From Parasporobacterium sp. (GTDB lineage: Bacteria; Bacillota; Clostridia; Lachnospirales; Lachnospiraceae), in assembly GCA_017510065.1 (NCBI GenBank), contig JAFWOB010000216.1, positions 1 through 41,541 on the forward strand: a stretch of 41,541 nt of DNA, written 5' to 3'. Shown here piece after piece: positions 24,221 to 32,516 of the stretch. A model generated the notes under the pieces. That model ran no database searches and was not told where the DNA came from. It saw only the letters and a list, made by a program, of their open reading frames with translations. How positions within the stretch are numbered: position 1 is the first letter of the stretch; each line of letters starts with the position of its first letter. A program made the position numbers and the translations under genes.

Positions 24221-24724
24221 TTATAATTGTAAAGACAATGGCGAATATTCCATAAACTCGATCCTGTTGCCCTCAGGATCATGGATCCAGAACTGCCAGG
24301 TATAATCAGGCCCCTGATTGATCTGTGTATCAGGTTTTACCCCCTTATGCAGCATTTCTTCGTAGGTGTCCCGGATATTTTCTACCTGGATCGCCAGATG
24401 CTGATAACCATACCGGTCAGCTAAAGAAGCCGGCTCTTTCAGAAATTCTCTTACATGAAAGATCTCCAGAAACTGATGGTGTGCCATCTCCAGGTACGTG
24501 ATCATAGGCAGTCCGGGATTCGCTTCGGCAAACTCAATAAACCCTTTCTCCTGTTCAGAAGGCTCTATCCCCTGCTCTTTCTGATATTGGAAGAATTCAG
24601 TTATCCCATCTGTTGTAAGAGTGAATTTCCGTTTCATCCCGATCTTGTCACAGTAGAAAGCGATCAGTTTTTCTGCGTCAAGAGCATTGAATGCTATATG
24701 ACCATAGGATACTATTCTGTGCAT
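24221..24724 (-). CDS. VOC (glyoxalase/bleomycin-resistance) family protein
   Basis: This 167-aa protein has two beta-alpha-beta-beta-beta modules of the vicinal oxygen chelate fold. Likely metal ligands are the His in YGHIAF (H9), the Glu in QFLEIFH, the His in GYQHLAIQV and the Glu in NRIEFMEYS. AGGAGGGAG lies just upstream of ATG 24724. Members include lactoylglutathione lyase, methylmalonyl-CoA epimerase and dioxygenases; the length fits an unspecified lyase or dioxygenase-like group. Monocistronic. Confidence 0.85.
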   Translation of the reverse strand: MHRIVSYGHIAFNALDAEKLIAFYCDKIGMKRKFTLTTDGITEFFQYQKEQGIEPSEQEKGFIEFAEANPGLPMITYLEMAHHQFLEIFHVREFLKEPASLADRYGYQHLAIQVENIRDTYEEMLHKGVKPDTQINQGPDYTWQFWIHDPEGNRIEFMEYSPLSLQL

Positions 24725-24819
24725 CTGATATCTCCCTCCTTCTGTTTTGAAGCATCATTTCTGATGATTGTGTTCTGCTGCGTTATTCAGGGGATGACAA
24801 GCATCAAGGCGTTCAGAAA

Positions 24820-25048
24820 GCTTTTTTCGAAAAAAATGTACAGATTTTTGAGTTGTGTACGTTTTCTTACCTGCATATTGGATTTTCAGCTTCTATTCTT
24901 GTGCTTTTCATTATTTCAATTGGCAATTATCACCATGAATCCACGGTGTGCTTTATGAAATCTGCACTAACAGGAGCGATTAGCAACCCGACACGCCCTG
25001 CATAAATGGTACACAACTCGAGTTTTTGTACACTTTTTTCAAAAAAGC
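24820..25048. mobile_element. MITE-like element with about 40-bp terminal inverted repeats
   Basis: The left end (24820-24860) reads GCTTTTTTcGAAAAAA, TGTACA and GAGTTGTGTAC; the right end (25009-25048) is its inverse, GTACACAACTC, TGTACA, TTTTTTCAAAAAAGC. The 148 bp between have no ORF. The element lies between the VOC gene and the S66 peptidase gene and accounts for most of that 367-bp gap. No target duplication was evident by eye. Confidence 0.6.
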
Positions 25049-25091
25049 ACATTTCTCTTCTGCAAATGCATAATATGGGAGTGCATCTCCC

Positions 25092-25928
25092 TTATTCAAA
25101 AACGATTTCCTGCCCTATCACGATTGCCTTGGAATCATGCCCGTGCCCGATCTCTTTTGTGGCTGCCACCGGCAGGCTCTCATTTATATGCATTTTCAAA
25201 AGATCATACACGGTCAACTTAAGATCTGCGTTTTCATAATCCGTAAATGTTCCCAACAGCACCCCGTGAACCTGATCAAACACGCCCATATGTTCCAGCT
25301 GAGTAAACATCGCTGCGATCTGCCCTGACTCACCGCCCAACGATTCCAGCAGCAGGATCTTACCCTGCATATCCGGCCAGTATGGCGTTCCAGCCAGCTT
25401 TAGCAGGCATCTTATATTGCCGCCAAGCAAGATCCCCTCCATCCTTTTTCCCTGAAGGAATCTGTATTTTATGTTGAATAACCGGGATCTGTCGCCATTT
25501 AAATACTCCATGAACCTGGTTCTTTGTAATTCTGCTTCTGAATATACCAGGTTCTTGATCAGCCACAATACCGAGGGTTTCCCGGCAACAGCGTAGATCG
25601 CATTGATGATTGTCGTCAGGTCGCTGTATCCCCAGAATGTTTTGCCTGAATCTGCGATGACATCATAATCCAGATATTTCAGGATCCCATTTGCCAGATC
25701 CCCGCCTGAAATATCATATATCGCATCAATGGAAGGGTCCCTGTAGAACTTCATAAGATCCTCTGCGCGTTCTTCAGCTGTTCCGCCGAATTCATCTACA
25801 GCGGCATAGATATGGGAAGCCTGCACCGGTTCTATGCCAAAGCTCTCAAGAACTGTCATCAGTTCATCATTTTGATCTTTCCATTCCCTGTTCTGTCCAT
25901 TTGAACAGGCGGTTATACCTATCTTCAT
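25092..25928 (-). CDS. Peptidase family S66 (LD-carboxypeptidase/MccF-like)
   Basis: This 278-aa cytoplasmic protein carries the S66 catalytic triad: the Ser in FWGYSDLT (S102), the Glu in ILLLESLGG (E195) and the His in EIGHGHDS (H262). An N-terminal strand MKIGITACS matches the family start, so I start at ATG 25928; the longer frame to 26030 adds an unrelated Arg-rich tail that runs into array 2. Family members trim the terminal D-Ala from tetrapeptides in murein recycling (LdcA) or hydrolyse microcin C-type peptide-nucleotides (MccF). Sequence alone does not decide between the two. Confidence 0.85.
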   Translation of the reverse strand: MKIGITACSNGQNREWKDQNDELMTVLESFGIEPVQASHIYAAVDEFGGTAEERAEDLMKFYRDPSIDAIYDISGGDLANGILKYLDYDVIADSGKTFWGYSDLTTIINAIYAVAGKPSVLWLIKNLVYSEAELQRTRFMEYLNGDRSRLFNIKYRFLQGKRMEGILLGGNIRCLLKLAGTPYWPDMQGKILLLESLGGESGQIAAMFTQLEHMGVFDQVHGVLLGTFTDYENADLKLTVYDLLKMHINESLPVAATKEIGHGHDSKAIVIGQEIVFE

Positions 25929-26036
25929 GATTCGAACTCTCTTTCGCTCACATGTATTATTGGATTGTTTTGATCCTTTTTTCTGCTCATCCGCGATCCC
26001 GTGCTGCAGATAATTCCTGCGTCTTGCCATGCTGGG

Positions 26037-26363
26037 TATTCTCAGATCAGCCTATTTTCGGTTTTGAGAACACCCTCTGTTCTTAAATCCGGGTTTTTCA
26101 TATTTAAAGAATACAATGTGTTCTTGAATCGGATTATTTTCATTTTTAAGAACTGGTCAAATATTCTTTATTTTTTATTTAGCCTCAAAAAAGAATATAA
26201 ACTATTCTTCTTTGAACATTTGACGGAATTTAAGAATACTCGGACTGTTCTCAAATATTCAAAAATCCTGATTTGAGTACATTTTATGTTCTTAATATTT
26301 AAAAACAGCCCAAAAAAGAACACCTCGGGTTCTCAAAATGCAGAAATGGCTGAAACAAGAACA
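26037..26363. repeat. 41-bp-period palindromic array, copy 2
   Basis: Left arms start at 26066, 26107, 26148, 26191, 26232, 26275, 26316 and 26357, steps 41, 41, 43, 41, 43, 41 and 41. Linkers to the right arms are 5, 5, 7, 5, 7, 5 and 5 bp. This is the same rhythm as the array at 15199-15496, and the arms correspond unit by unit, so the two are homologous. An unpaired right arm (TATTCTC, 26037-26043) opens it and an unpaired AAGAACA closes it. Paired stems across the 22-nt loops include TCTCAAAT / ATTTGAG (26249-26277). It lies between the 5' end of the S66 peptidase gene and the 3' end of the lipase-like gene. Confidence 0.85.
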
Positions 26364-26399
26364 GCCAACGCCCGTAAAACACTGCAGCACTATCCATTT

Positions 26400-28658
26400 T
26401 CAAGCCAGCAGCTCTTTCTCCGGTCTCTTTCGGAAAAAGGTACTGACGGTCAGAGCGGTAAGGCCTGCGATGCAGGCACAATACAGGATAAAATGCCCGG
26501 TAGAGGAAGAGGCCAGCGAACTTTTCTGATACAGGAAGATATTCGCAAACCCCAGAAGCAGCATCAGTCCTGCAATCATCAGGTTCGGGATATTTCTCTG
26601 CCGGATAAAACCCCTGAGCGCCAGGAGAAAGAGCACGAACATCGTAATCCCGGCGCATATTTCCCGGGTCTTTCCTATGCTGAACATATTCACCGTAAAG
26701 AACTGGGTCAGGAGCATGAAGACTCCGATCACCAGAAGGTGGGGGACAATGATATACCAGGCGGAAAATGGCTGATGTCCTCTTCTGCGGCGTATAAGAT
26801 GCACGATCAGGATCACAAGGCATACCAGCAGCAATGCAAGGACAAACACTGCCGCATATAACAGGATCTGCAGCAGGGTGCCCATGTTGATATGCTCTTC
26901 GGCAGAACTTTCGTTACTCATGACCATGGTGGGAGAATAGTGGAACCCTGTTTCCACGACATTTGAAATATCTCCTTCCAGTGCCGTCAGCCTGGTCAGA
27001 TCCTCTGTCCCCTCTACCGTCATTTCATAGATTCCCTTCTGGAGATTCTGGATAAACATGGTATCCGAATCGCCGAAGGTCGAATCGGGCGTATTGAGCA
27101 CATCATAATAGATCAGGTTTTCCGGTCCGTCTGTCAGGACACGGACCTGATACTGACCATCCGCCGGCACGTTGACTACCGTTTGCCTTCCATTTCGGAA
27201 AATATAGACATTCGTCAGATAATAAGCGCCCAGGATATCTTCAGACACAGATATTCCCTGCTCCTCAAACGAATCCCTGAAATAGATCTCCCCATTCCTG
27301 TCCAGGCCGCTCAGGAAAAATCCGTCTTCCCATACTTCCACATCCACATTTCCAAAAAAGGAGAGCCTTCTGGTCGTCCACGGCCCCACAAGCAGCATCT
27401 CCAGATCAATATCAGAGAACATCCAACAGATATAGGTATAGGGCATGTGTTCCCGCAGCACGTTTTCCGCGATCTTCTGATCCGGATTCCATAATCCGCG
27501 GTCCACCTGGGCCGTATTTCCTTTCAGATGCCTGGACATGATATAAGTCAGATAGTCAATGAAGATCTCACTGCTGTATGCTTCTCTCTGATTCAGTTCT
27601 TTCATCGCGGAGAGGGCTGACATCAGGATAGAACCGATCCGTTCCGGATCCGCCTCCGTCCAGTATCTCATGAGGGTATCCTGGAATTTTGCCGCATAGT
27701 CCGCGCTGGTGGGAAACAGTTCATTCAAAAATTCTATGATCAGATGAAGCTGGTAATTGATCTCCGGATTAAAATAGAACATGTCTCCGGTGAGATCGTA
27801 ATTCGTGATGGAATTATAGATGGTATATATCATGTATTGGCTGTCCATCTCCTGCGCCGGCGTATAATAATCTGTGCCGTAACGCTCATATCCCCAGGTT
27901 TCCATCGGGATCATGGTTACCGGATCATATTTTCCGCAGATATTGTATATTCCCCGATAATCAAAATGATCTTCTGCCCGGGTCGTGCGGGGCACCCCGT
28001 ACAGATAGGCATACACATCTTCAAACCGGCCGGAATCGATCATATCTGCTGCCGTCAGATTGGACACTGCCGCCGCACGGGAGAATCCAGAAAGCCATAT
28101 CTTCATCTTGCCTGTCAGCTGATGTTCCCTGATATAATCGTTGATCTTTCCCTCCAGGATCTGAGCGGCCTTATTAAATCCCACATGCCGTTCCTCATTT
28201 CCGACTTCCAGGTTGCTGGCCCATTCTTTTCCATACCCCTGCCCGCAAGGCGCTGCAGCGATCAGAATAAAGTCATCGATCCTTTTACAGCCGATCACGC
28301 CGGACAGGGTATCTTTTGTCGTCTCCTGATCATAACCAAAGGCATCAAGATCCGTAAAACCGGCGGCTGTCAGATACGTTTCGTACTGATCCTCCAGATC
28401 CTGTCCGTTATTACGAAAAGCAGACAGCGCAAGTCCCAGGGAAGCTCTGGCCAGATCCAGGTAAAAGTATTCCGAAGATTCCCTGAAATAATCATCGGAA
28501 TAAGGATATTTCCAGTCCATGATCTGATGGCTGACCGGATTGACGCAGGGTACAGAAATCTCCAACTCCCGCTGCGCTGCGTGACCCGTCATGGGAGTCA
28601 GGCAGCAAAGGAGCATCAGCGCCAGGATTATCGAAAGTATTTTTCTTCCTAATTTCAT
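26400..28658 (-). CDS. Secreted/membrane lipase-like alpha/beta-hydrolase with C-terminal membrane domain
   Basis: This 752-aa protein starts with a signal peptide (MKLGRKILS, hydrophobic core, cleavage near GHAA at 25-28). The extracytoplasmic part contains the class-3-lipase-like elbow LSGFSRAAA (G-x-S-x-A form) near residue 190 and a following YGVPRTT strand, as in Mbeg1/DUF2974-type hydrolases. A beta-rich segment follows to about 590. The last 160 residues have about five membrane segments and an Arg-rich loop LIRRRRGHQ. AGGAAA precedes ATG 28658. Inference: a membrane-anchored outward-facing esterase or lipase. It is divergent from the vWA gene. Family certain at the fold level only. 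Confidence 0.75.
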   Translation of the reverse strand: MKLGRKILSIILALMLLCCLTPMTGHAAQRELEISVPCVNPVSHQIMDWKYPYSDDYFRESSEYFYLDLARASLGLALSAFRNNGQDLEDQYETYLTAAGFTDLDAFGYDQETTKDTLSGVIGCKRIDDFILIAAAPCGQGYGKEWASNLEVGNEERHVGFNKAAQILEGKINDYIREHQLTGKMKIWLSGFSRAAAVSNLTAADMIDSGRFEDVYAYLYGVPRTTRAEDHFDYRGIYNICGKYDPVTMIPMETWGYERYGTDYYTPAQEMDSQYMIYTIYNSITNYDLTGDMFYFNPEINYQLHLIIEFLNELFPTSADYAAKFQDTLMRYWTEADPERIGSILMSALSAMKELNQREAYSSEIFIDYLTYIMSRHLKGNTAQVDRGLWNPDQKIAENVLREHMPYTYICWMFSDIDLEMLLVGPWTTRRLSFFGNVDVEVWEDGFFLSGLDRNGEIYFRDSFEEQGISVSEDILGAYYLTNVYIFRNGRQTVVNVPADGQYQVRVLTDGPENLIYYDVLNTPDSTFGDSDTMFIQNLQKGIYEMTVEGTEDLTRLTALEGDISNVVETGFHYSPTMVMSNESSAEEHINMGTLLQILLYAAVFVLALLLVCLVILIVHLIRRRRGHQPFSAWYIIVPHLLVIGVFMLLTQFFTVNMFSIGKTREICAGITMFVLFLLALRGFIRQRNIPNLMIAGLMLLLGFANIFLYQKSSLASSSTGHFILYCACIAGLTALTVSTFFRKRPEKELLA

Positions 28659-28753
28659 GGGGTTTCCTGTCTAAAATCCAGCTAAAGAAAAAGAAGAGTT
28701 TCATTTGCTGTTGTAAATCTTATCATAAGGAGCCCGGCTTATCTAGATGACAG

Positions 28754-28858
28754 GATGACAGGGGGACGGTTCTTTTGTCATCTTTTCTTGAAAAGATGAC
28801 AAAAGAACCGTCCCCCTGTCATCAACTGTCCCCCTGTCACCACGTCCCCCTGTCATCC
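28754..28858. repeat. RAYT-associated inverted pair plus partial tails
   Basis: Plus-polarity core 28756-28780 and minus-polarity core 28797-28821 are 16 bp apart. Two extra right-end fragments, TGTCCCCCTGTCA and TCCCCCTGTCATCC, follow at about 28827-28858. The group occupies the divergent region between the lipase-like and vWA genes. Confidence 0.9.
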
Positions 28859-28961
28859 GTTCAATTGTAGGGAATCACGACAAAAGCGTACCATATAGAT
28901 GAAAAATATTTTTCGACCTATTACAAAATATCGTTAAGAAAAAACATCTGGAGGTGGTACT

Positions 28962-30881
28962 TTGAAACGTTTACAAAAATATCTCGCTATCACATTGACG
29001 GCCTTGCTGGCGGCAGCATTTGTAGTCCCTGCCGGCGCTTCGGATCCTGCTGCTGTCATCACTGCCGGTTTCACGGAAACAGATTATGATGCCATGACAG
29101 CGCTGGGAGAATCGGTGACTGTATGGGCAGAACCCGGGAAGGAAGAAATCGGAACGATCGCAGACGGTGAACTCGTACATGTTTCCCGGGAATGGTACGA
29201 CGCCAATAAAAATGTAACCTGGTGCTATATTACCTGCGGTGATATCTCCGGCTGGGTATTGCTTTCCGTTCTGGATCTCGATTTCCCGGCAGAAGGATAT
29301 GTCCGGTTCGAAGAGATGTGGGAAGAGGAAGTGGAAATGCTGTATGCGCCATCTGCAGTCGAAACAGGCTTGTATGATATGGCGGTCGAATCCGAAGCTG
29401 CATATAACGGATCTATGGCAAAAGAAGCGTATTGGGAGCCAACAGAAATGTATCCCTATCCTTTTCCGGAATTTTACTTAGAAGGAGAAACCTACGAGGA
29501 ATATGAAGAAACCGGTTTTCAGCTGGTAGAAAGCGCCCCGTTATCCACGTTTTCTGCCGATGTGGATACCGCTTCTTATGCGAATATACGCCGTATGATC
29601 ATGGACGGATATGGTGTCCTGCAGATTCCGGAAGACGCCGTCCGCGCGGAAGAATTTGTCAATTATTTTTCTTATGACTTCGATAAACCGGAAGATGGAG
29701 AGATGTTTTCTGCTTCCGTTGAGGCTTCTGTCTGCCCATGGAATGAAAGCCATAACCTGCTGATGATCGGGATCAGGGCAAAAGATGAAAATGTAAAAGA
29801 AATCCGGCAGAATCTCGTCTTTCTTGTTGACATTTCCGGATCCATGTGGAGCAATGACAAACTCCCGCTTGCCAAAAAAGGCATGCTGAAATTGCTGGAT
29901 ACGCTGACTCCGGAAGATACGATCTCCATTGTCACCTATGCCTCCGGGGAAGATCTGGTGCTGGACGGGGTTCATCCGACAGAGAGAAACCTGGGACATA
30001 TCAAAGCCAGGATCAATCAACTGGAGGCGGACGGTTCCACCGCAGGTGAAAAAGGGCTTCAGATGGCCTACGAGGTTGCAAAAGAAAACTATATCGAAGG
30101 CGGAAATAACCGTATCATCTTAATGACGGACGGCGACCTGAATGTCGGGATTTCCGATCCGGATGACCTGGAACGGTTCATCACAGAAAAAGCAAAAACG
30201 GGCATCTATCTTTCCGCCCTTGGCTTTGGTGAGGGAAACCTCAGGGATGATGTGATCGAACGCCTCGCCGACTGCGGCAATGGAAACTATTCCTATATCG
30301 ATTCAGCACTGGAAGCCAAAAAGGTGCTGATCGATGAGGCTGCTTCCACATTATTTACCGTGGCAAACGATGTGAAATTCCAGATAGAATTCAATCCGGA
30401 AGCGGTCAATGCTTATCGGCTGATCGGATATGAAAACAGACGGCTTGCGGATACAGATTTCAGAGATGATACAAAAGATGCCGGCGAGATCGGTGCCGGG
30501 TTTGAAATGGTGGCTTTATACGAACTGATCCCGGCAGATTCCGACGCTGCGATCAACTTAAGATACGGACAGACAGAATCGGAAGAAAACGACTTTTCCG
30601 ATGAACTCGGCGTGTTATCCATTCGCTGGAAAGGGACCGGATCGGAAGAAGCGGAAGAAAAAAGTATCATCATTAACAAAGATGTGTATACGGACAATCC
30701 AACAAATGCGTTCCGCTTCGCTGCCTCTGTGGCAGAATTTGCCCAGACCCTTCGCGGTTCCGACAATAATGGCACTGGTTCTCTTGAACACGTATACGAT
30801 ATCCTGCAAGAACTGGATCTGGATGATGAATACAAAGAAGAATTCAAATATCTGGTCAGAACACTGCTTGGCCGTGAGTAA
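28962..30881 (+). CDS. YfbK-like secreted von Willebrand factor A protein
   Basis: This 639-aa protein begins at TTG 28962, which has GGAGG seven bases upstream. It has a signal peptide (cleavage likely near PAGAS, 24-27), an SH3b-like segment (about 48-108) and an acidic Tyr/Glu-rich linker. An N-terminal vWA-associated domain follows (STFSADVDTASYANIRRMI, 195-213, to PEDAVRAEEFVNYF), then a vWA domain with a complete MIDAS: DISGS (D290, S292, S294), the Thr in DGSTAGEKG and MTDGD. The remaining 180 residues match the DUF3520-type C-terminus of the YfbK group. The MIDAS implies a divalent metal and a protein ligand on the cell surface. The N-terminal SH3b-like domain, which may bind cell wall, is an addition to the usual YfbK layout. 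Confidence 0.85.
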   Translation: MKRLQKYLAITLTALLAAAFVVPAGASDPAAVITAGFTETDYDAMTALGESVTVWAEPGKEEIGTIADGELVHVSREWYDANKNVTWCYITCGDISGWVLLSVLDLDFPAEGYVRFEEMWEEEVEMLYAPSAVETGLYDMAVESEAAYNGSMAKEAYWEPTEMYPYPFPEFYLEGETYEEYEETGFQLVESAPLSTFSADVDTASYANIRRMIMDGYGVLQIPEDAVRAEEFVNYFSYDFDKPEDGEMFSASVEASVCPWNESHNLLMIGIRAKDENVKEIRQNLVFLVDISGSMWSNDKLPLAKKGMLKLLDTLTPEDTISIVTYASGEDLVLDGVHPTERNLGHIKARINQLEADGSTAGEKGLQMAYEVAKENYIEGGNNRIILMTDGDLNVGISDPDDLERFITEKAKTGIYLSALGFGEGNLRDDVIERLADCGNGNYSYIDSALEAKKVLIDEAASTLFTVANDVKFQIEFNPEAVNAYRLIGYENRRLADTDFRDDTKDAGEIGAGFEMVALYELIPADSDAAINLRYGQTESEENDFSDELGVLSIRWKGTGSEEAEEKSIIINKDVYTDNPTNAFRFAASVAEFAQTLRGSDNNGTGSLEHVYDILQELDLDDEYKEEFKYLVRTLLGRE

Positions 30882-30979
30882 GAAGAACCTCAAGGTAAGA
30901 TTGAGATGCATCTTGATAGCGTAAGTTTTACGCTCCAGCCTCTTGTTTGCAAGTATTTAAATAAACTGCATAAAAAGTT

Positions 30980-31164
30980 CGATTGTGTACGTCAATGACA
31001 CGATATGTCCGATTGTGTACGGCAGTTCCTGTAAAATCTATTCGCATTTGAGCCATTTTCAGAGAAAACGGACAAAAAAACATACAGAAACGAAAAAATC
31101 ATGTCAGCATGATGGTTCAGAAGGTACACAATCGAAGATATCCTGCAGTCAGCGTACACAATCG
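30980..31164. mobile_element. MITE-like element with duplicated CGATTGTGTAC ends
   Basis: CGATTGTGTAC occurs at 30980-30990 and 31010-31020, and its inverse GTACACAATCG at 31124-31134 and 31154-31164. Both ends thus have two sites exactly 30 bp apart, and the two 41-bp ends are imperfect inverted repeats (inner parts ATATGTCCG and ATATCTTCG). The 103 bp between have no ORF. Multiple subterminal sites recall the ends of IS21- or Tn7-like elements (inference). Confidence 0.6.
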
Positions 31165-31263
31165 CCCTTTTTTTGCAAAGTCGGGGAGTGAACCATGTTG
31201 ATCAAATTTGCAGGATGAGGATGCCTGAAAAGGCATTGTCTTTGATACTTTGTCTTCAGTCTG

Positions 31264-31290
31264 AAGGACCACCCATCGGTGGTCCTTTTC
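31264..31290. terminator. Candidate terminator hairpin
   Basis: AAGGACCACC-CATC-GGTGGTCCTT is a perfect 10-bp stem followed by TTC TTC on the plus strand. It lies just past the 3' end of the demethylase remnant. Confidence 0.6.
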
Positions 31291-31298
31291 TTCATTGA

Positions 31299-31674
31299 CT
31301 AGTCATTATAATAATGGCGATTATCTTTCATGGTGGTATATGGATATCTTGCTACTTTTGCACGGATCTCCTTAATATTGGTTTTTCCGTAATCGCCCCA
31401 GTGGAGTATAACTTCTGTGCCTTCCTCCGCAAATGCTTTATCGATCGTACAGTGTGAAATGAACTTTCGGTAGTAATAACTGTATGTCGCAAAACTGGAG
31501 ACGCCAATATCCTGTCCGTCTTTGGTAACACGGTCTGCAAGGCCCCCTGCCATCTGCGGTTCCAGGCATGGAAGCTCAAAGATCTTATACTCTTTTTCAA
31601 TCGGTCTCAGCATGGATGCCCATACATCCATAACATCCTCTTCGTTCCATTCCAGCGTCACGATCGTACGCGGT
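31299..31674 (-). pseudogene. 3' remnant of a GcvT/LigM/DmdA-type aminomethyltransferase-like demethylase
   Basis: About 125 codons encode only the C-terminal part of a tetrahydrofolate-dependent methyltransferase of the GcvT superfamily: VTLEWNEEDVMDVWASM, then DGQDIGVSSFATYSYY and a barrel-like end GTEVILHWGDYGKTNIKEIRA. LigM- and DmdA-type enzymes of about 400-480 aa show these features at their C-termini. The reading frame stops being homologous at 31675, exactly where the palindromic repeat and its 67-bp duplication begin. It appears to be a gene cut by repeat insertion or a repeat-mediated deletion. Confidence 0.7.
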
Positions 31675-31808
31675 GGATGACAAAGGGACGGTTCTTTTGT
31701 CACATGTCAGATCACTTTTTTCCTACTGCCCGAAGCCTTCCGGATGACAAAGGGACGGTTCTTTTGTCACATGTCAGATCACTTTTTTCCTACTGCCCGA
31801 AGCCTTCC
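31675..31808. repeat. 67-bp tandem duplication carrying a RAYT-associated repeat
   Basis: 31675-31741 and 31742-31808 are identical or nearly so. Each unit has one plus-polarity repeat (cores 31678-31702 and 31745-31769) and the last codons with stop of the adjacent GNAT gene. The second unit is the one in use; the first carries a dead copy of the GNAT tail. Confidence 0.92.
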
Positions 31809-32428
31809 GCGTCGGGATGATCCCTGTGACCGGGCAGGGTTGTAAGATCAAATTTCAGTTCATACTCCTTCTTTAAAACAGAAAATACTCTTCTTCCCTC
31901 AAAATGATCCTTCCGCCAGAAGAAATCACGAAATACGCCTTCATAAGTAAGTCCGCATTTCTCAATAACTCTTCGTGATGCTTCATTTTCCGTCCGGCAG
32001 TCGATCTCAATTCTGTGCAGGTTGATCTTTTCAAATCCATATGCAATGACTGCTCTTGTCATCTCTGTGGCATACCCTTTTCCCTGGAATGCCGGTCCGA
32101 TCACATATTCAATCTCGCCATGCTGATTTTTGGTATCCATTAAAAAATAAGCAATTTGTCCGATGCATTCACCGGATTCTTTTTCAATGGCAGCCCATCG
32201 ATAATAATCTTCCCTGGAATAAGAAACAATATACTTCGTATCAAATAATTCCCGTACAGCCTCTGGAGTTGAATAGCACGGCTCACCATAATCCCATTGC
32301 GTCTTCTCATCCGCGATCCAGTTACGAAGCATGGAATCAATATCTGAATACTCAAACCGACGAAGGATCAGACGTTCCGTCTCAATGGTTCTGGTCCCTG
32401 TATGTGTAACTGCATTTTCCTGTTTCAT
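31790..32428 (-). CDS. GNAT N-acetyltransferase (RimJ/RimL-like)
   Basis: This 212-aa protein has the RimJ/RimL-type start (TERLILRRFEYSDIDSM) and the acetyl-CoA-binding loop GPAFQGKGYATEMTRAVIAYGF, near residues 111-132. NLHRIEIDCRTENEASRRVIEKCGL, also typical of this group, follows. ATG 32428 has CAGGT seven bases upstream; the TTG at 32446 is too close to the next SD-like run. Substrates of this group are protein N-termini, antibiotics or small amines. Its last codons are part of the 67-bp tandem duplication. Confidence 0.88.
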   Translation of the reverse strand: MKQENAVTHTGTRTIETERLILRRFEYSDIDSMLRNWIADEKTQWDYGEPCYSTPEAVRELFDTKYIVSYSREDYYRWAAIEKESGECIGQIAYFLMDTKNQHGEIEYVIGPAFQGKGYATEMTRAVIAYGFEKINLHRIEIDCRTENEASRRVIEKCGLTYEGVFRDFFWRKDHFEGRRVFSVLKKEYELKFDLTTLPGHRDHPDAEGFGQ

Positions 32429-32516
32429 AAATTTACCTGTTTTCAATCCTTCTGAACATCGCTTCTCAAAAAGGCGTATACAAACATTTGTGATACGTCT
32501 TTAAACGGATCTGAAT

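Noticed and set aside
26286-26861. 191-codon plus-strand frame next to array 2
   Set aside because: It overlaps the membrane domain of the lipase-like gene in antisense, begins inside the repeat array and is low in hydrophobic structure; no homology recognised.
32475-32497. Hairpin/operator upstream of the GNAT gene
   Set aside because: CGTATAC...GTGATACG gives only an imperfect palindrome with an indel, no T tract and no second copy, so I did not call it.
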